DNA of 64,000 nt from Neostapfia colusana (Eukaryota > Streptophyta > Magnoliopsida > Poales > Poaceae), in the NCBI GenBank assembly GCA_030760725.1, contig JASWHV010000002.1:65713900-65777899 (forward strand), read 5' to 3'. Made by a program: the position numbers and the translations under genes. The notes under the pieces are model-generated. The model ran no database searches. It saw only the letters and a program-made list of their open reading frames with translations, and was not told the origin of the DNA. Numbering within the stretch: position 1 is the first letter of the stretch; each line of letters opens with the position of its first letter. Positions 34,739-46,619 of this stretch are shown one piece after another.

Positions 34739-37700
34739 AAACCCTAGTTGTGGTAAGAAAATACGCTTGTTACAATGAAAATAAAACTCAAATGTAAGAA
34801 AATACAATATCGACATTAAGGATAACTTACATCCTCACGATTCACTCTATATTCGCAGGCGGTCTGAAGATGCTCACATACGTAATACCCGCATAAGACG
34901 CTCTCAGAAGGCTGCTTGGGACAATGAAAATTTGTCGATATCTCCAATGCATCCTTATTAGGAGGGCTCTGACCGCCAAGTTCTTTCACGTAACACCGCC
35001 AAGCCCTGTAATACAAGGAATGTCACATAAAACTTGTAAACACATTTTAAATGTGTGTAAATTAAAAGTATTGAATAACCGTATAGTTTCAAAATGGAAA
35101 GGAAATCTTTGTAACGATCTGGTGTGTAATCAGCCGAGTCCAAGATCGTTGCCAAACCCTGCGTTGGCTTGATGAAGATCATTATGTAGTGGTTCTGCAC
35201 ATGTACAAATACACGTGTTATGTTAACAATTAGCAATAATTGCTATTTTAATGTCATATTTCGAACTTACTCGAAGTGGTACGGAGCCTTTATTAAGTCC
35301 TTGCCATCTTTGAGAAAGTTAAACATGGCACGTCCTATGTAAGTTGCAACACTTAAAATTTTATCCTTCTTTTCTTTTGCGATTGTTTTGTCAAATTCTT
35401 TTTATTTTAGGTGCTTGTACTTAGAAGACTTCCGATCCACTTGAAAGTCGAATTGGCACTTTGTAATAATTGTAGGGTCAAGGATACCTGTCTTGGTATC
35501 CAGCTTTTTATTATCCATGTATTGCATCCTATTGAAAAAGTTTGGAATTGTTATAATCTCATGACATGTGTACCCGTGTAGTAAGAAAAGCAAATTCGAA
35601 ATATTAGAGGCACTTACAAGCACCAGATGAGTAGCAGGTTGATTTCGAGCATGCCTCGATAGAAAAGGCTATGTTGATCTTCAAAGAGAAGGCCTCGTTT
35701 TTCTGATCCAATGCTCCAGAATGCATCTTTTGGCACAATAAATGTGATGTAAGAAAGTTCATATTTTGTGCTGGAAGTTATGTACCACTCGTGCATTTTT
35801 CTGAGCGACAAAGGTTGCTTGCTCAGTTGTACCGATGTCATAAATGGTTTCCCATTCTCATATCTAGGAGGAACGCCATCAATCTTGTATATTGGAACTC
35901 CTGGTTTAACTAAAGCCGTTTGCCGATTATATATGACACCGTCTTCTTCCCACTCCTCAATATCTTCTATTGCTGGCTCATGTGAAGAACGAGATGCAAT
36001 TGATTTTGCAATATTTTCCTTCAGTTTTTCCAAATACTTTGACACTTCTGATGAAGGTTTGTTATTTTCGTATGAGATAACTTTTATAGGCACTGATGAT
36101 CAAGGAGTAGTCGTCGGAAGTTTCTCAATTGGTTGATCTATACTACCAGCAGCTTCATCTGGTATTGCTTCAAGCTGTTGTTCAACTAGTTGTTCTTTGT
36201 TATGTTCACTAGCAAGGTTAGTATCATCCTTGCTGAGACATAGCGGGAGTGGATCTTCTGGGACTTTCGGCTTAGAAGACGGGGTTGCAGTATTTTGAAA
36301 TAAAACGGGGCTAGACATCAGCTCATCATCCAACAGAATATTGCGTCGGGGCCAAAGGATTAATTGGTTGACAGCCTGCCCAGAGTCGTGACCCCTTATG
36401 TGTGATGTGGTCTATTTCATAATCTTCATAATCATTATCAATGATCTGAAGAACTTGCACCAAAGCATAATACAACGGAAGTGCATTGCCGTTGAAGTCA
36501 CTTTCAGGCTTTGCCATAATAGTGACAACCTATTTAGTTTTGTTGCCTACTCTACCAATCAAGACAAGATAACAACAAGATCTGTCATTAACAATATCAT
36601 CGACAGCGACCGTATGGGACCCTGGGCCTGGCACAGAACCTACGCTGCTAGGGTAGGCAGTTGGCTGGGCCAAATGCTACTTTGCCACGGGAACCATCGC
36701 TGTACTCGGTGCCACTAACTGTCCCGATTGTCTAAGCTGATCCATTATTTCTTGCACATTTTCTTTGACCTTCTAAGCAATCGTTTCTTCAAGAGTTTTC
36801 GTGAACTTGTCATGTCTTCCTTATGACTCTTGATCCTTCGGGAAACCATCTCTCCAGGACATCTATGAAGAGATTGCTCGAACACGTCCACTGTGTTCTG
36901 GGTTTCCTAGGATAGCGGTAAGTTGGTCATTGTCCCTCTTTGGCTTGAAGAGACCCTTCTGTTGCTTTTCAATTACTTCTTTTATTTTGGCTCTACTTCA
37001 CTCACAGGGTTGGGCTTTTCAAGTTTGCCGCCGCTGGTCAAACCTGATTAAGCAAAGACCCACCGCTGAGTTCTCTCATCGCAGCCTTCTAACGGGTGAG
37101 GATTGCCCTTTCTGGTAGTTTCCTCTAATATCTTATTCCATTTCTGAACTTTGCGAGCATATCCAGCAGACCCCAAGCGATGATGGTATTTGTTGTTTTT
37201 GGCAAGCTCTGACCTACTTGCACTTAGGGCTTTAGCATCAGGTGTGGTCTTTTGACGAACAAATTCTTGCCACTGAGCTTGTGTGATCTTTCCCAATTTC
37301 TTCGGGCTAGGGACCTTATCAGCCTTAACATAAGCATTCATTTCACTCTTCCAGCCTTCAAACTTTTTGCCACAGGGGACTAATGTTGCTTTCTTAACAG
37401 CTTCTTCTGTGCCTTTCGGAAACATGAGTTGTTTCTTTATCCACTCCCTCAACTCATTCTTGTTCTCTTCAGGTAATTTTCTCCAATCCTTAGTTGTGAT
37501 CGGCACGAGCTCTCTAAGAAGAAAACCGCATGTATTTCGGTACTTTGCATCCGAGTCCAGTGGTTTTTGGGGAAGCCCACTTGGACCGACACTTGTTATG
37601 TATATAATGTGGTTCAATGGACCCTTATTGGGACCTCGTTGCCCTCGTTTTTGCTTTAGTGAACCTGAGGATTCAACCATTGGAGAACCTTCTAGAGTTT

Positions 37701-38052
37701 TAGGAGCCGAAGTCACCTCGTTGTCTTCGCGATTAAGCTAGTTAGAAAAGATTTATAAGACTTCATATACTTGACAAACAACATTAACTTAAACTGCTGG
37801 AGTTAAAATACGTGATCCATACCTCATTAGCAGGACCATATTCCGGGTCAAGATCATCTTAAGTCTTTTTAATTTTTATATTTAGAAAAGGGTCCGATGG
37901 ACAGTGAAACGAGCCTAAACTGCTGGAGTCACTAAACTCCATATTGCCTTCATTGTCACTACTAGAAATAATATTCTTAGGGCTTTCCATTCTAGAACTA
38001 ATAAGACAAAAAATATGTCCCACTTCAATGAAAGCTACAAAAATAAATGCAA

Positions 38053-38480
38053 ACAAGGGAAGGGAGACAAACTGCTGATCATTGGTGTTTATGTAGATGA
38101 TTTAATTATCTGTCGGCCATGTGTTGAGGCCATCACAAGTTTCAAGAATAAGATGATGATCAAATTCTCTATGAGTGATCTAGGCAAGCTGCCTCATCCG
38201 GGGCATGTCAAGGAATTTGGCTCAGTCAACTGTTAGCTGAAATAATGGATGAATCTTCTCGGATGTTCCGACTATGGGTGGACAACAAAGCAGCGATTGA
38301 GTTGAGCAAGAACCTAAAGTATCATGAAAGAATAAAGCACATTGACACCAAGTTTCATTTTATCAGAGCTTGTGTAGAGGAAGGAAAAATGTTGCTAAGT
38401 CACATTGGAACGGAAGGCCAAATTGCAGAGATTCATCAACTATTGCTGAGATCATCAACTATTAGCATGAAATCTTCCTG
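38053..38480 (+). pseudogene. Captured Copia RT-RNase H fragment inside CACTA-B
   Basis: Plus-strand Copia pol pieces: LLIIGVYVDDLII and FKNKMMIKFSMSDLG (RT with YVDD), then, after a deletion, CQGIWLSQLLAE and the RNase H end (RLWVDNKAAIELSKN, KHIDTKFHFIRACVEEGK). The segment between is missing. No LTR, primer site or duplication is visible nearby. The fragment differs from the Copia-1/Copia-2 family in sequence. It abuts the start of the leftward CACTA-B gene, on the opposite strand. Confidence 0.9.
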
Positions 38481-39000
38481 AAGTATTTTTTGTCAAAAAA
38501 AGGGAACTACTCTCTAGGTAAGAGATAACATATGACCTACAATCTTTATTGCCAATCTTCATGTGACCTACAATCTTCATTTGACTTTGTTGCATGTACA
38601 AAAACATTGATTAATGAAAATTAGATAGGAACCTAGGGTTTGAGAAAATCTAGGGTGCGGCGGCAGCGAGGACATGACTCGGCCGGCAGCAAGGGCGAGG
38701 AGGGAGGCGAAGCATACCTGGCAGCAAGGTCGAATCTCGACCTAATGACTAGAAAGAAGGGAAGGAAACGGTGAGGGTAAAGCTCGGCATAACAGGAAGG
38801 AAGGGAAGGAAGCGGCGAGGTCGAAGTTCGGCGAAGCTCGGCGACGACGACGAAGCTCGGCGGTGAGGGTGAAGCTTGGTGGCGAGGGCAGCGAACACTT
38901 GGCAGGAAACGAAATTTTGGCAGTCTGACAGCGTCTAAGTGATTTCGCCTGGGTTAGGTTTTTCCAAGGATGTCGAGCGCTATATATAGACGTCTATCTT
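38481..39000 (-). promoter_or_regulatory. Presumed promoter and leader of the leftward CACTA-B gene
   Basis: A TATATATA box at about 38976-38984 faces leftward (or either way), followed in the leftward direction by a purine/GC-rich tract (about 38640-38900) that would form a leader. The first ATG of the leftward gene is at 37990, so a leader intron that includes the Copia fragment is likely. No protein is recognised in this stretch. Confidence 0.5.
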
Positions 39001-42000
39001 CGCAGGCGGCTCTTAAGTAATAACCGCCTAAGGAAAGGACTTCCCTCAGACGGTTATTCAATACCACCCGCTTGCGAAGATAGACGTCTATAGTGGAATA
39101 AAAATATTTTACCTCAGGCGGTTATTACTAAATATCCGCCTGAGAAAAGGACATCTCTCAAGCGGTGGATCAGTACCAACCGCCTGGAAAGATCTTTATC
39201 TAAACTTAATTAATACTCTTGATTAAAATGAGGGGCCTTTTAAGAAGACAAATTCAAATTTCTTGTAATATGGTTTAGTATTAAAGGTTCCCATTAAATT
39301 TTTTCACTTGGTAGAAACATTGAAATTAATTAGAATATAAAAAACAAATAACACTAATTATTTGTCATTTTTATATCTTGATGAATATAATGTTTTTTAA
39401 TTGCGTTTTTCAATGGGACTTTGTAGCCACCATACCAACCTCTATGATCTTTTTCTGATTTTTATAACTTTTTTGAAACAATTTGTGTTCAAAATTTGAA
39501 GAATGCCTCATATGTATAGGAGCATTTCACTAGAAGGATAGATAATTTGAATTTTGACATGTTGGAATGCTTTAAAAATTGACCAAAATTCATGCATTTA
39601 AAATGAAGACAAAAATGTTCATACAAACCAATTTCAATCAAAGATCCTTTTTTAGGGGATACAAAAAATGTGAGGAATATGTGAATATAAATTAATTTGT
39701 TATTTACCAAAACATTACAAATGTTAGCTATACAGGTTTTAAAATATTTTGATCCAGTTGGTGGATATTAATTTTTTAAGAATATAGAAAAAGAATCATC
39801 GAATTTGGACTCAATTTGCAGAATCTATACATGTTTGAGTATTTATATTTGAATCTAAATATTTTACCTCTAGCGGTTATTACTAAATAGCCCCCGTAGA
39901 AAAGGACTTCTCTCAGGCGGTTGATCAGTACCAACCGCGTGAGAAGATCTTTATCTAAATATATTAATACTCTTGATTAAAATGAGGGGCCTTTTAAAAA
40001 GCCAAATTCCACTTTCCTATAATATGGTTTAGTATTAAATGTTCCCATTAAATTTCACATGGTAAAAACTTTGAAATTCATCGGAACATAAAAAACAAAT
40101 AACACTGGTTATTTATCATTTTTCTATCTTGATGAATATAATGATTTTTCAATTGAGTTTTTCAATGGGACTTTGTAGTCATCATACCAACCTCCATGAT
40201 TTTTTTTCAGATTTTTATAATTTTTTTGAATCAATTTGTGTTCAAAATTTGAAGAAGGCCTCATACGTATATGAGCATTTCATTAGAAAGACAGATAATT
40301 TAAATTTTGACATGTTGGAATGCTTTAAAAAATTATCAAAATTTATGCATGTATAATGAAGACAAATATAGTCATACAAACCAATTTCAGTGAAAGATCC
40401 TTTTTTAGGAGATACAAAAATGTGAAGAATATGTGAATATAAATTAATTTGATATTTACCAAAACATTACAAATGTTAGCTATACAAGTCTTAAAGTATT
40501 TTGGTCCAGTTGGTGGATATTAATTTTTTAAGAATATAGAAAAAAGAATCATCGAATTTGGACTCAATTTGTAGAATCTATACATGTTTCAGTATTTGTA
40601 TTGGAATCTAAATATTTTACCTCAGACGGTTATTACTAAATAGCCGCCTGAGAAAAGGACTTCTCTCAGACGGTTGATCAGTACCAACCATCTGAGAAAA
40701 TCTTTATCTCAAGATATTAATAATATTGATTAAAATGAGGGGCCTTTTAAAAAGCCAAATTCCACTTTCTTGTAATATGGTTTAGTATTAAAGGTTCCCA
40801 TTAAATTTCACTTGGTAAAAACTTTGAAATTGACACAACATAAAAAACAAATAATAGTGTTTATTCGTCATTTTTCTATATTGATGAATATAATAATTTT
40901 TCAATTGAGTTTTTCAATGAGACTTTGTAGTCATGATATCAACCTCTATGATTTTTTTCAGATTTTTATAATTTTTTTGAATCAATTTGTGTTTAAAATT
41001 TGAAGAATGCCTCATATGTATATGAGCATTTCATTAGAAAGATAGATAATTTGAATTTCTACATGTTGGAATACTTTAAAAAATGACTAAAATTCATGCA
41101 TGTATAATGAAGACAAATATGTTCATACAAACCAATTTCAGTCAAAGATCCTTTTTTCAGGCAATACAAAAAATGTGAAGAATATGTGAATATAAATTAA
41201 TTTGATATTTACCAAAACATTACAAATGTTAGCTATACAAGTTTTAAAATATTTTGGTCCAGTTGGTGGATATTAATTTTTTAAGAATATAGAAAAAGAA
41301 TAATCAAATTTGGACTCAATTTGTAGAATCTATACATGTTTGAGTATTTATATTGGAATCTAAATATTTTACCTCAGGCGGTTATTACTAAATAGCCGCC
41401 GTAGAAAAGGACTTCTCTCAGGCGGTTGATCAGTACCAACCGCGTGAGAAGATCTTTATCTAAATATATTAATACTCTTGATTAAAATGAGGGGCCTTTT
41501 AAAAAGCCAAATTCCACTTTCTTGTAATATGGTTTAGTATTAAATGTTCCCATTAAATTTCACTTGGTAAAAACTTTGAAATTCATCAGAACATAAAAAA
41601 CAAATAACACTGGTTATTTATCATTTTTCTATCTTGATGAATATAATGATTTTTCAATTGAGTTTTTCAATGGGACTTTGTAGTCATCATACCAACCTCT
41701 ATGATTTTTTCAGATTTTTATAATTTTTTTGAATCAATTTGTGTTCAAAATTTGAAGAAGGCCTCATATGAATATGAGCATTTCGTTACAAAGATAGATA
41801 ATTTAAATTTTGACATGTTGGAATGATTTAAAAAATGACCAAAATTCATGCATGTATAATGAAGACAAATATAGTCATACAAACCAATTTCAGTGAAAGA
41901 TCCTTTTTTATGAGATATAAAAAATGTGAAGAATATGTGAATATAAATTAATTTGATATTTACCATAACATTACAAATGTTAGCTATACAAGTTTTAAAG

Positions 42001-42960
42001 TATTTTGGTCCAGTTGGTGGATATTAATTTTTTAAGAATATAGAAAAAAGAATCATCGAATTTGGACTCAATTTGTAGAATCTATACATGTTTGAGTATT
42101 TATATTGGAATCTAAATATTTTAGCTCAGACGGTTATTACTAAATAGCCGCTTGAGAAAAGGACCTCTCTCAGGCGGTTGATCAGTACCAACCATATGAG
42201 AAAATCTTTATATAAATATATTAATACTCTTGATTAAAATGAGGGGCCTTTTAAAAAGCCAAATTCCACTTTCTTGTAATATGGTTTAGTATTAAAGGTT
42301 CCCATTAAATTTCACTTGGTAAAAACTTTGAAATTGACACAACATAAAAAACAAATAACACTGGTTATTTGTCATTTTTCTATATTGATGAATATAATGA
42401 TTTTTCAATTGAGTTTTTCAATGAGACTTTGTAGTCATCATACCAACCTCTATGATTTTTTTCAGATTTTTATAATTTTTTTGAATCAATTTGTGTTTAA
42501 AATTTGAAGAATGCCTCATATGTATATGAGCATTTCATTAGAAAGATAGATAATTTGAATTTTTACATGTTGGAATACTTTAAAAAAATGACTAAAATTC
42601 ATGAATGTATAATGAAGGCAAATATGTTCATACAAACCAATTTCAGTGAAAGATCCTTTTTTAGAAGATAAAAAATATGAAGAATATGTGAATATAAATT
42701 AAGTTAATATTTACCAAAATATTACAAATGTTAGCTATACAAGTTTTGAAATATTTTGATCTAGTTGGTGGATTTTAGTTTTTTTAATAATATAGAAAAA
42801 AGAATCATCGAATTTGGACTCAATTTGCAGAATCTATACATGTTTGAGTATTTGTATTAGAATCTAAATATTTTACATCAAACAGTTATTACTAAATACC
42901 CGCTTGAGAAAAGGACTTCTCTCAGGCGGTTGATCAGTACCAACCGCCTGCAGTAGTTAA
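39001..42960. repeat. CACTA-B central array of ~750-bp tandem repeats
   Basis: The junction ATTTTACCTCAGGCGG or a variant recurs at about 39121, 39866, 40619, 41371, 42123 and 42875, steps of 745 then 752-753 bases, giving five full units. Each unit starts with a pair of inverted AGGCGG/CCGCCT motifs about 20 bases apart and a second pair spaced about 20-25 bases. About 650 bases of AT-rich DNA follow, with conserved blocks such as TGAGGGGCCTTTTAA and TTGGTCCAGTTGGTGG. Short open frames recur in the units but are low-complexity and I do not call them genes. The array lies between the divergent starts of the two CACTA-B genes. Confidence 0.93.
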
Positions 42961-43568
42961 AAGCCGCCTGTGAAAACCCACGCCTATATAAAGGGCCCCT
43001 CGAGCACTTCCAAAACCTGACCCGAGAGGTTTCCAGCGACGCTGTCAGGCTGCCAAATTTGGTTAGAAGAGGCTTCTTCTTCAGTTGATCAAGCTTCAAA
43101 CAGAGAAAAGGTTTGAAGATGTTTCTTCTTCCACTTTATTGATTTTGTTATCTTGTTTTCAGTTTCATTTTATTGAGTTTGGATCCAGCACCACCCCCAC
43201 CCACCTGCACTTTAGTTTAATTAGATCTAAACAAACTTGTTGAGTTTTCATTGTAGATAAGATGTAGTTGAGCCTCCCTTTGAGGTCCTCCATGAATTTT
43301 ATAGAAAAAGAAGTAGATTAGAAGAATTAAAGGTTGAAGATGAATACAAGCACATCACATGTTTGATGAAATGTTTCAATGAATAAGCCCAACTTCAAAA
43401 ATCCATTATTCTCTGTAGAAAGCTCCAAAAATACTCAAACAAATTTTTACTTTACAGTGGTGCAAATTATCTGGTTGAAAATGCATAATAATTTCTTTAG
43501 TTTAATTGTTTTAGTATAAAAACACCAAAAAAATTCTGTTATTGAATTATATATTCTGTTATTGAGAC
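42961..43568 (+). promoter_or_regulatory. Presumed promoter and leader of the CACTA-B transposase
   Basis: A TATA-like CTATATAAAG at about 42985-42994 follows the last CCGCCTGTGA motif (about 42963-42972). About 570 bases of leader precede the ATG at 43569. The leader probably contains an intron, but I cannot fix its ends. Confidence 0.6.
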
Positions 43569-45605
43569 ATGGATCATCGAGCGTGGATGTATAATATGCT
43601 AAGACCTGATCCTATGTACATTCAAAATGTTGCAAATTTTATTGAAGCATCCAAGAGACATGCAAGGATGCAAAAGATAGATGACATATTATGTCCATGT
43701 ATCGACTGCGAAAATAAGATTGCTTGGATAGATACTATAGTAATCCAATCTCATTTGGTGAAAAGAGGATTCAAAGAAAACTACACAATATGGACAGAGC
43801 ATGGTGAATTAGATACACATGAAGTGGATAGAGATGATAAGAGGTTCAGATGACGATAATGTTCATATCGATGATGGTAGTGACAATCAAGATGGTGATG
43901 ATGATGAGTTTGATTGTGAGGAGATGTTGCGTCATATTGAACCACATGTATTGATTTCTATGGGAGCAAGCAAATGTTTAAGTAAAATGGATACACTGCA
44001 GAATGCAGCGACGAAGCTTTTATACAATGAATCAAAGGTTTGTGATAAGAAGTTTACTCCAATGCGTGCAGTCGTAGAACTACTAAAGTTGAAAGCCACA
44101 CAAGGATGGTCCGATTGTAGTTTCTCTGATCTTTTGAATCTTTTGGCAGAAATTCTTCCAAATCCCAATAAACCTCCCAGAAGCACTCATAAAGCGAAGA
44201 AACTTCTTTGCCCGATGGCACTAGGTGGACAAATATACACGCTTGTGCGAACCATTGCATTCTATATCACAAAGAGTATGAGCTCGCAACTATATGCCCC
44301 ATATGCGGTGTCAGTAGATACAAGAAGGACTACAATGACCAATATGTTACCAACAAGAATAAGTCTCAGAAGAATAAGAAGTTTATTATTGGTCCTGAAG
44401 ATGACAATGATGATACTTCTGAAGATGCATGCAGAAAGAATAAGATAAAAATTGCTGCCTTGGTGATGTGGTACCTTCCAGCAATTGATTGCTTGAAGCG
44501 TTTGTTCTCAAACCCTAGGGAGGCTGAACTTATGCGTTGGCATTCTGAGCAGCGCAAGAAGAATTAAAAACATATTCGACACCCTGGTGATGCAACCCAG
44601 TGGAAAAATTTTGATGTTCAATATCCAGAATTTGCAAAGGAAATCAGAAATGTAAGGTTTGCCTTGGGTACAGATGGAATGAATTCGTTTGGTGAAAAAA
44701 GGAGCATACAGAACACATGGCCCATGGTCTTAACGATGTACAAACTACCGACGTGGTTGTGTCACAAAAGGAAATATATTTTGTTATATGTTCTTATCCA
44801 AGGTCCGAAACAGCCCGACATCGGAATTGATTTGTTCTTGGAACCTTTAATGGAAGATATGGTGAAATCGTGGAATGAAGGGGTATGTACATGAGATGAG
44901 TACAAGCAGGAGTATTTTACTCTAAGAGCAATGATATTCATTACCGTGCATGATTATCCTGGACTATTTACATTATCGGGAAAAATGAAAGGGAAGAAAC
45001 GTTGTGTAAGGTGCGTGGGTGGAACTAGATTTTTGTACCTCACTTCATCTAGAAAGACGGTGTACATGAGACACCGGTGGTTCTTGACAGATACACACAA
45101 GTATAGGAAGATGAAAGAATAATTTGATAACAAAATCGAAAAAGATACTGTACCAGAACCTTACAGTGGAAAACCCGTGTTCGAAATGGTCAAGAACATT
45201 CATATTACTTTCAGTAAGGGCAAAAAATGTAAAGGAACAAAGAGGAAGAAAACTACATCTTTGGATGATACAACTGACATGACTTTTAAGAAACAATCAA
45301 TTTTTTTAGGTATCTTCCGTATTGGAAGAACCTGGAATTTTGCCATAGTATTGATTTGATGCACGATACAAAGAATGTATTTGATAGCATCATTAGGACC
45401 TTGCTGGACATGTCGAGAAAAACAAAGGACGGATTAAAATCACGTATGGATCTACTAAATCTTTATATTAAACCAGAGCTTCACCTGGTACAAAAAGGCG
45501 AACGGGAAGCATTACCTTCCCCAGCCAGCTACAACTTGACACTACAAGAGAAAAGGGCAATTTGCGAATGCTTGCGTGGGATCAGAGTGCCCACAAGTGT
45601 GCCAC
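43569..45605 (+). pseudogene. CACTA-B TNP2-type transposase (frameshifted, C-terminus missing)
   Basis: The order is Transpos_assoc (MDHRAWMYNMLRPD, CPCIDCEN, LVKRGFKENY), acidic linker (DDGSDNQDGDDDEFD), then Transposase_21: WSDCSFSDLLNLLAEILP, IHACANHCILYHKEYE, CPICGVSRYKKD, RFALGTDGMNSFG, TWPMVLTMYKLPTWLCHKRK, GPKQPDIGIDLFLEPL, DYPGLFTLSGK, HSIDLMHDTKNVFDS and NLYIKPELH. Frame changes are needed near 43840, 44215 and 45310, with in-frame stops near 44567, 44893 and 45120. After RAICECLRGIRVPTS the reading runs into the 173-bp repeats, so DUF4218 and DUF4216 are absent, the reverse of CACTA-1. In the family this enzyme catalyses excision and insertion. This copy has the core motifs but is not translatable as one protein. 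Confidence 0.92.
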
Positions 45606-46255
45606 TTTTCATGTTGTTGAAGGCTGCCATCATAGTTTCACGCTGTTTAACCTGGACATTGCCACTCATATGCAGGATCTCTTTGTCTTCAGTTCCGTTG
45701 AGATTTCTATGCTTGCCCCAACAAATGTTATGCCCTCACAACTTGCCTTGGTTGATGCAAGCTTCACCTTGGCATCACTTTTCATGTTGTTGAAGGCTGC
45801 TATCATAGTTTCACGCTGTTTAAACTGGACATTGCAACTCATATGCAGGATATCTTTGTCTTCAGTCCCGTTGAGATTTCTATGCTTGCCCCAACAAGTG
45901 TTATGCCCTCACAACATGCCTTGGTCGATGCAAGCATAACCTTGGCATCACTTTTCATGTTGTTGAAGGCTGCCATCATAGTTTCACGCTGTTTGACATG
46001 GACATTGCATCTCATATGCAGGATCTCTTTGTCTTCAGTCCCGCTGAGATTTCTATACTTGCCCCAACAAGTGTTATGCACTCACAACATGCCTTGGTTG
46101 ATGCAAGCATAACCGTGGCATCACTTTTCATGCTGTTGAAGGCTGCCATCATAGTTTCACACTTTCTAACCTGGACATTGCCACCCATATGCAGGATCTC
46201 TTTGTCTTCAGCCCTATTGAGATTTCTAACCTGGACATTGGCACTCATAGCTTAA
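45606..46255. repeat. 173-bp tandem repeat at the transposase 3' end
   Basis: TTTTCATG(T/C)TGTTGAAGGC recurs at 45606, 45779, 45952 and 46125, an exact 173-base step, with a partial last unit to about 46255. On the minus strand the units read LASTKACCE-like peptides, matching a plus-strand stretch at about 46566-46612 (LLASTRACCEG). The array therefore seems to be an inverted, amplified copy of neighbouring sequence. Confidence 0.92.
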
Positions 46256-46619
46256 CATGTCAGATGAGGAAGCTTCACTTATTGATAAATCTATCCCTGA
46301 AAGATTAAGGTCAAATCCCTATGAAGGAACAAAAACAAGATTTGTGATTAAAGTTGTTCGCTTCATCGCTTGTGTGAACTCTAAGAGAGATGGTACTGAT
46401 TTTTAGTCAATATATTTAGCCATTAGAACTGATAAAGTAGCATCTTCGTAAGTTTTTGAAATGGAGAGAAGGGAAAGAAATCCTTCAAATGGATAGGAAA
46501 ATCCTTCCAACGTATCGTTAGGCTTCAATTGAAGATTTCAACAATCCATATGATGAGTCCCGGATGTTACTTGCATCTACAAGAGCTTGCTGTGAAGGAG
46601 TTAGCTTGGCAGGAGCTTA
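46256..46619 (+). other. CACTA-B 3' region with short unrecognised reading
   Basis: A plus-strand frame from 46258 reads MSDEEASLIDKSIPERLRSN and continues to about 46405, then breaks. A later piece reads SRMLLASTRACCEGVSLAG. I do not recognise the protein. It could be the remnant of an extra CACTA exon or of a captured host fragment. Confidence 0.4.

Larger units (their letters stand above)
21818..37990 (-). pseudogene. CACTA-B Transposase_24/DUF8039-like/Ulp1-like protease gene, split by Gypsy B
   Basis: This is a leftward multi-exon gene. The first exon, 37823-37990, starts MESPKNII, is acidic, and contains one premature TAA at about 37859. About 37048-37737 encodes a Transposase_24-like part (CGFLLRELVPITTKDWRKLP, QWQEFVRQKTTPDAKALSAS, HHRLGSAGYARKVQKW). 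About 36330-36530 resembles DUF8039 (ESDFNGNALPLYYAL). 35614-36093 carries WYITSSTKYELSYI and the block before the protease. The Ulp1 (C48) part follows: His in NHYIMIFI (codon 35189-35191), Asp in TILDSADY (35138-35140) and Cys in SVLCGYYVCE (34891-34893). The last exon is 21818-22012. The final intron (22013-34830) has consensus splice ends and contains Gypsy B. Ulp1-type enzymes cleave SUMO; the role in CACTA elements is unknown. The region 36530-37047 has unresolved frame breaks. Confidence 0.85.

Noticed and set aside
40129..42507. Short repeated open frames such as those beginning MVKTLKL or MNIMIFQLS
   Set aside because: They come from the AT-rich 750-bp repeat units, are rich in Phe/Ile/Leu, and differ in frame and length between units.
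45562..46255. Several overlapping 80-125-residue frames on both strands
   Set aside because: Products of the 173-bp tandem repeat; 173 is not a multiple of three, so the same peptide appears in each frame in turn.
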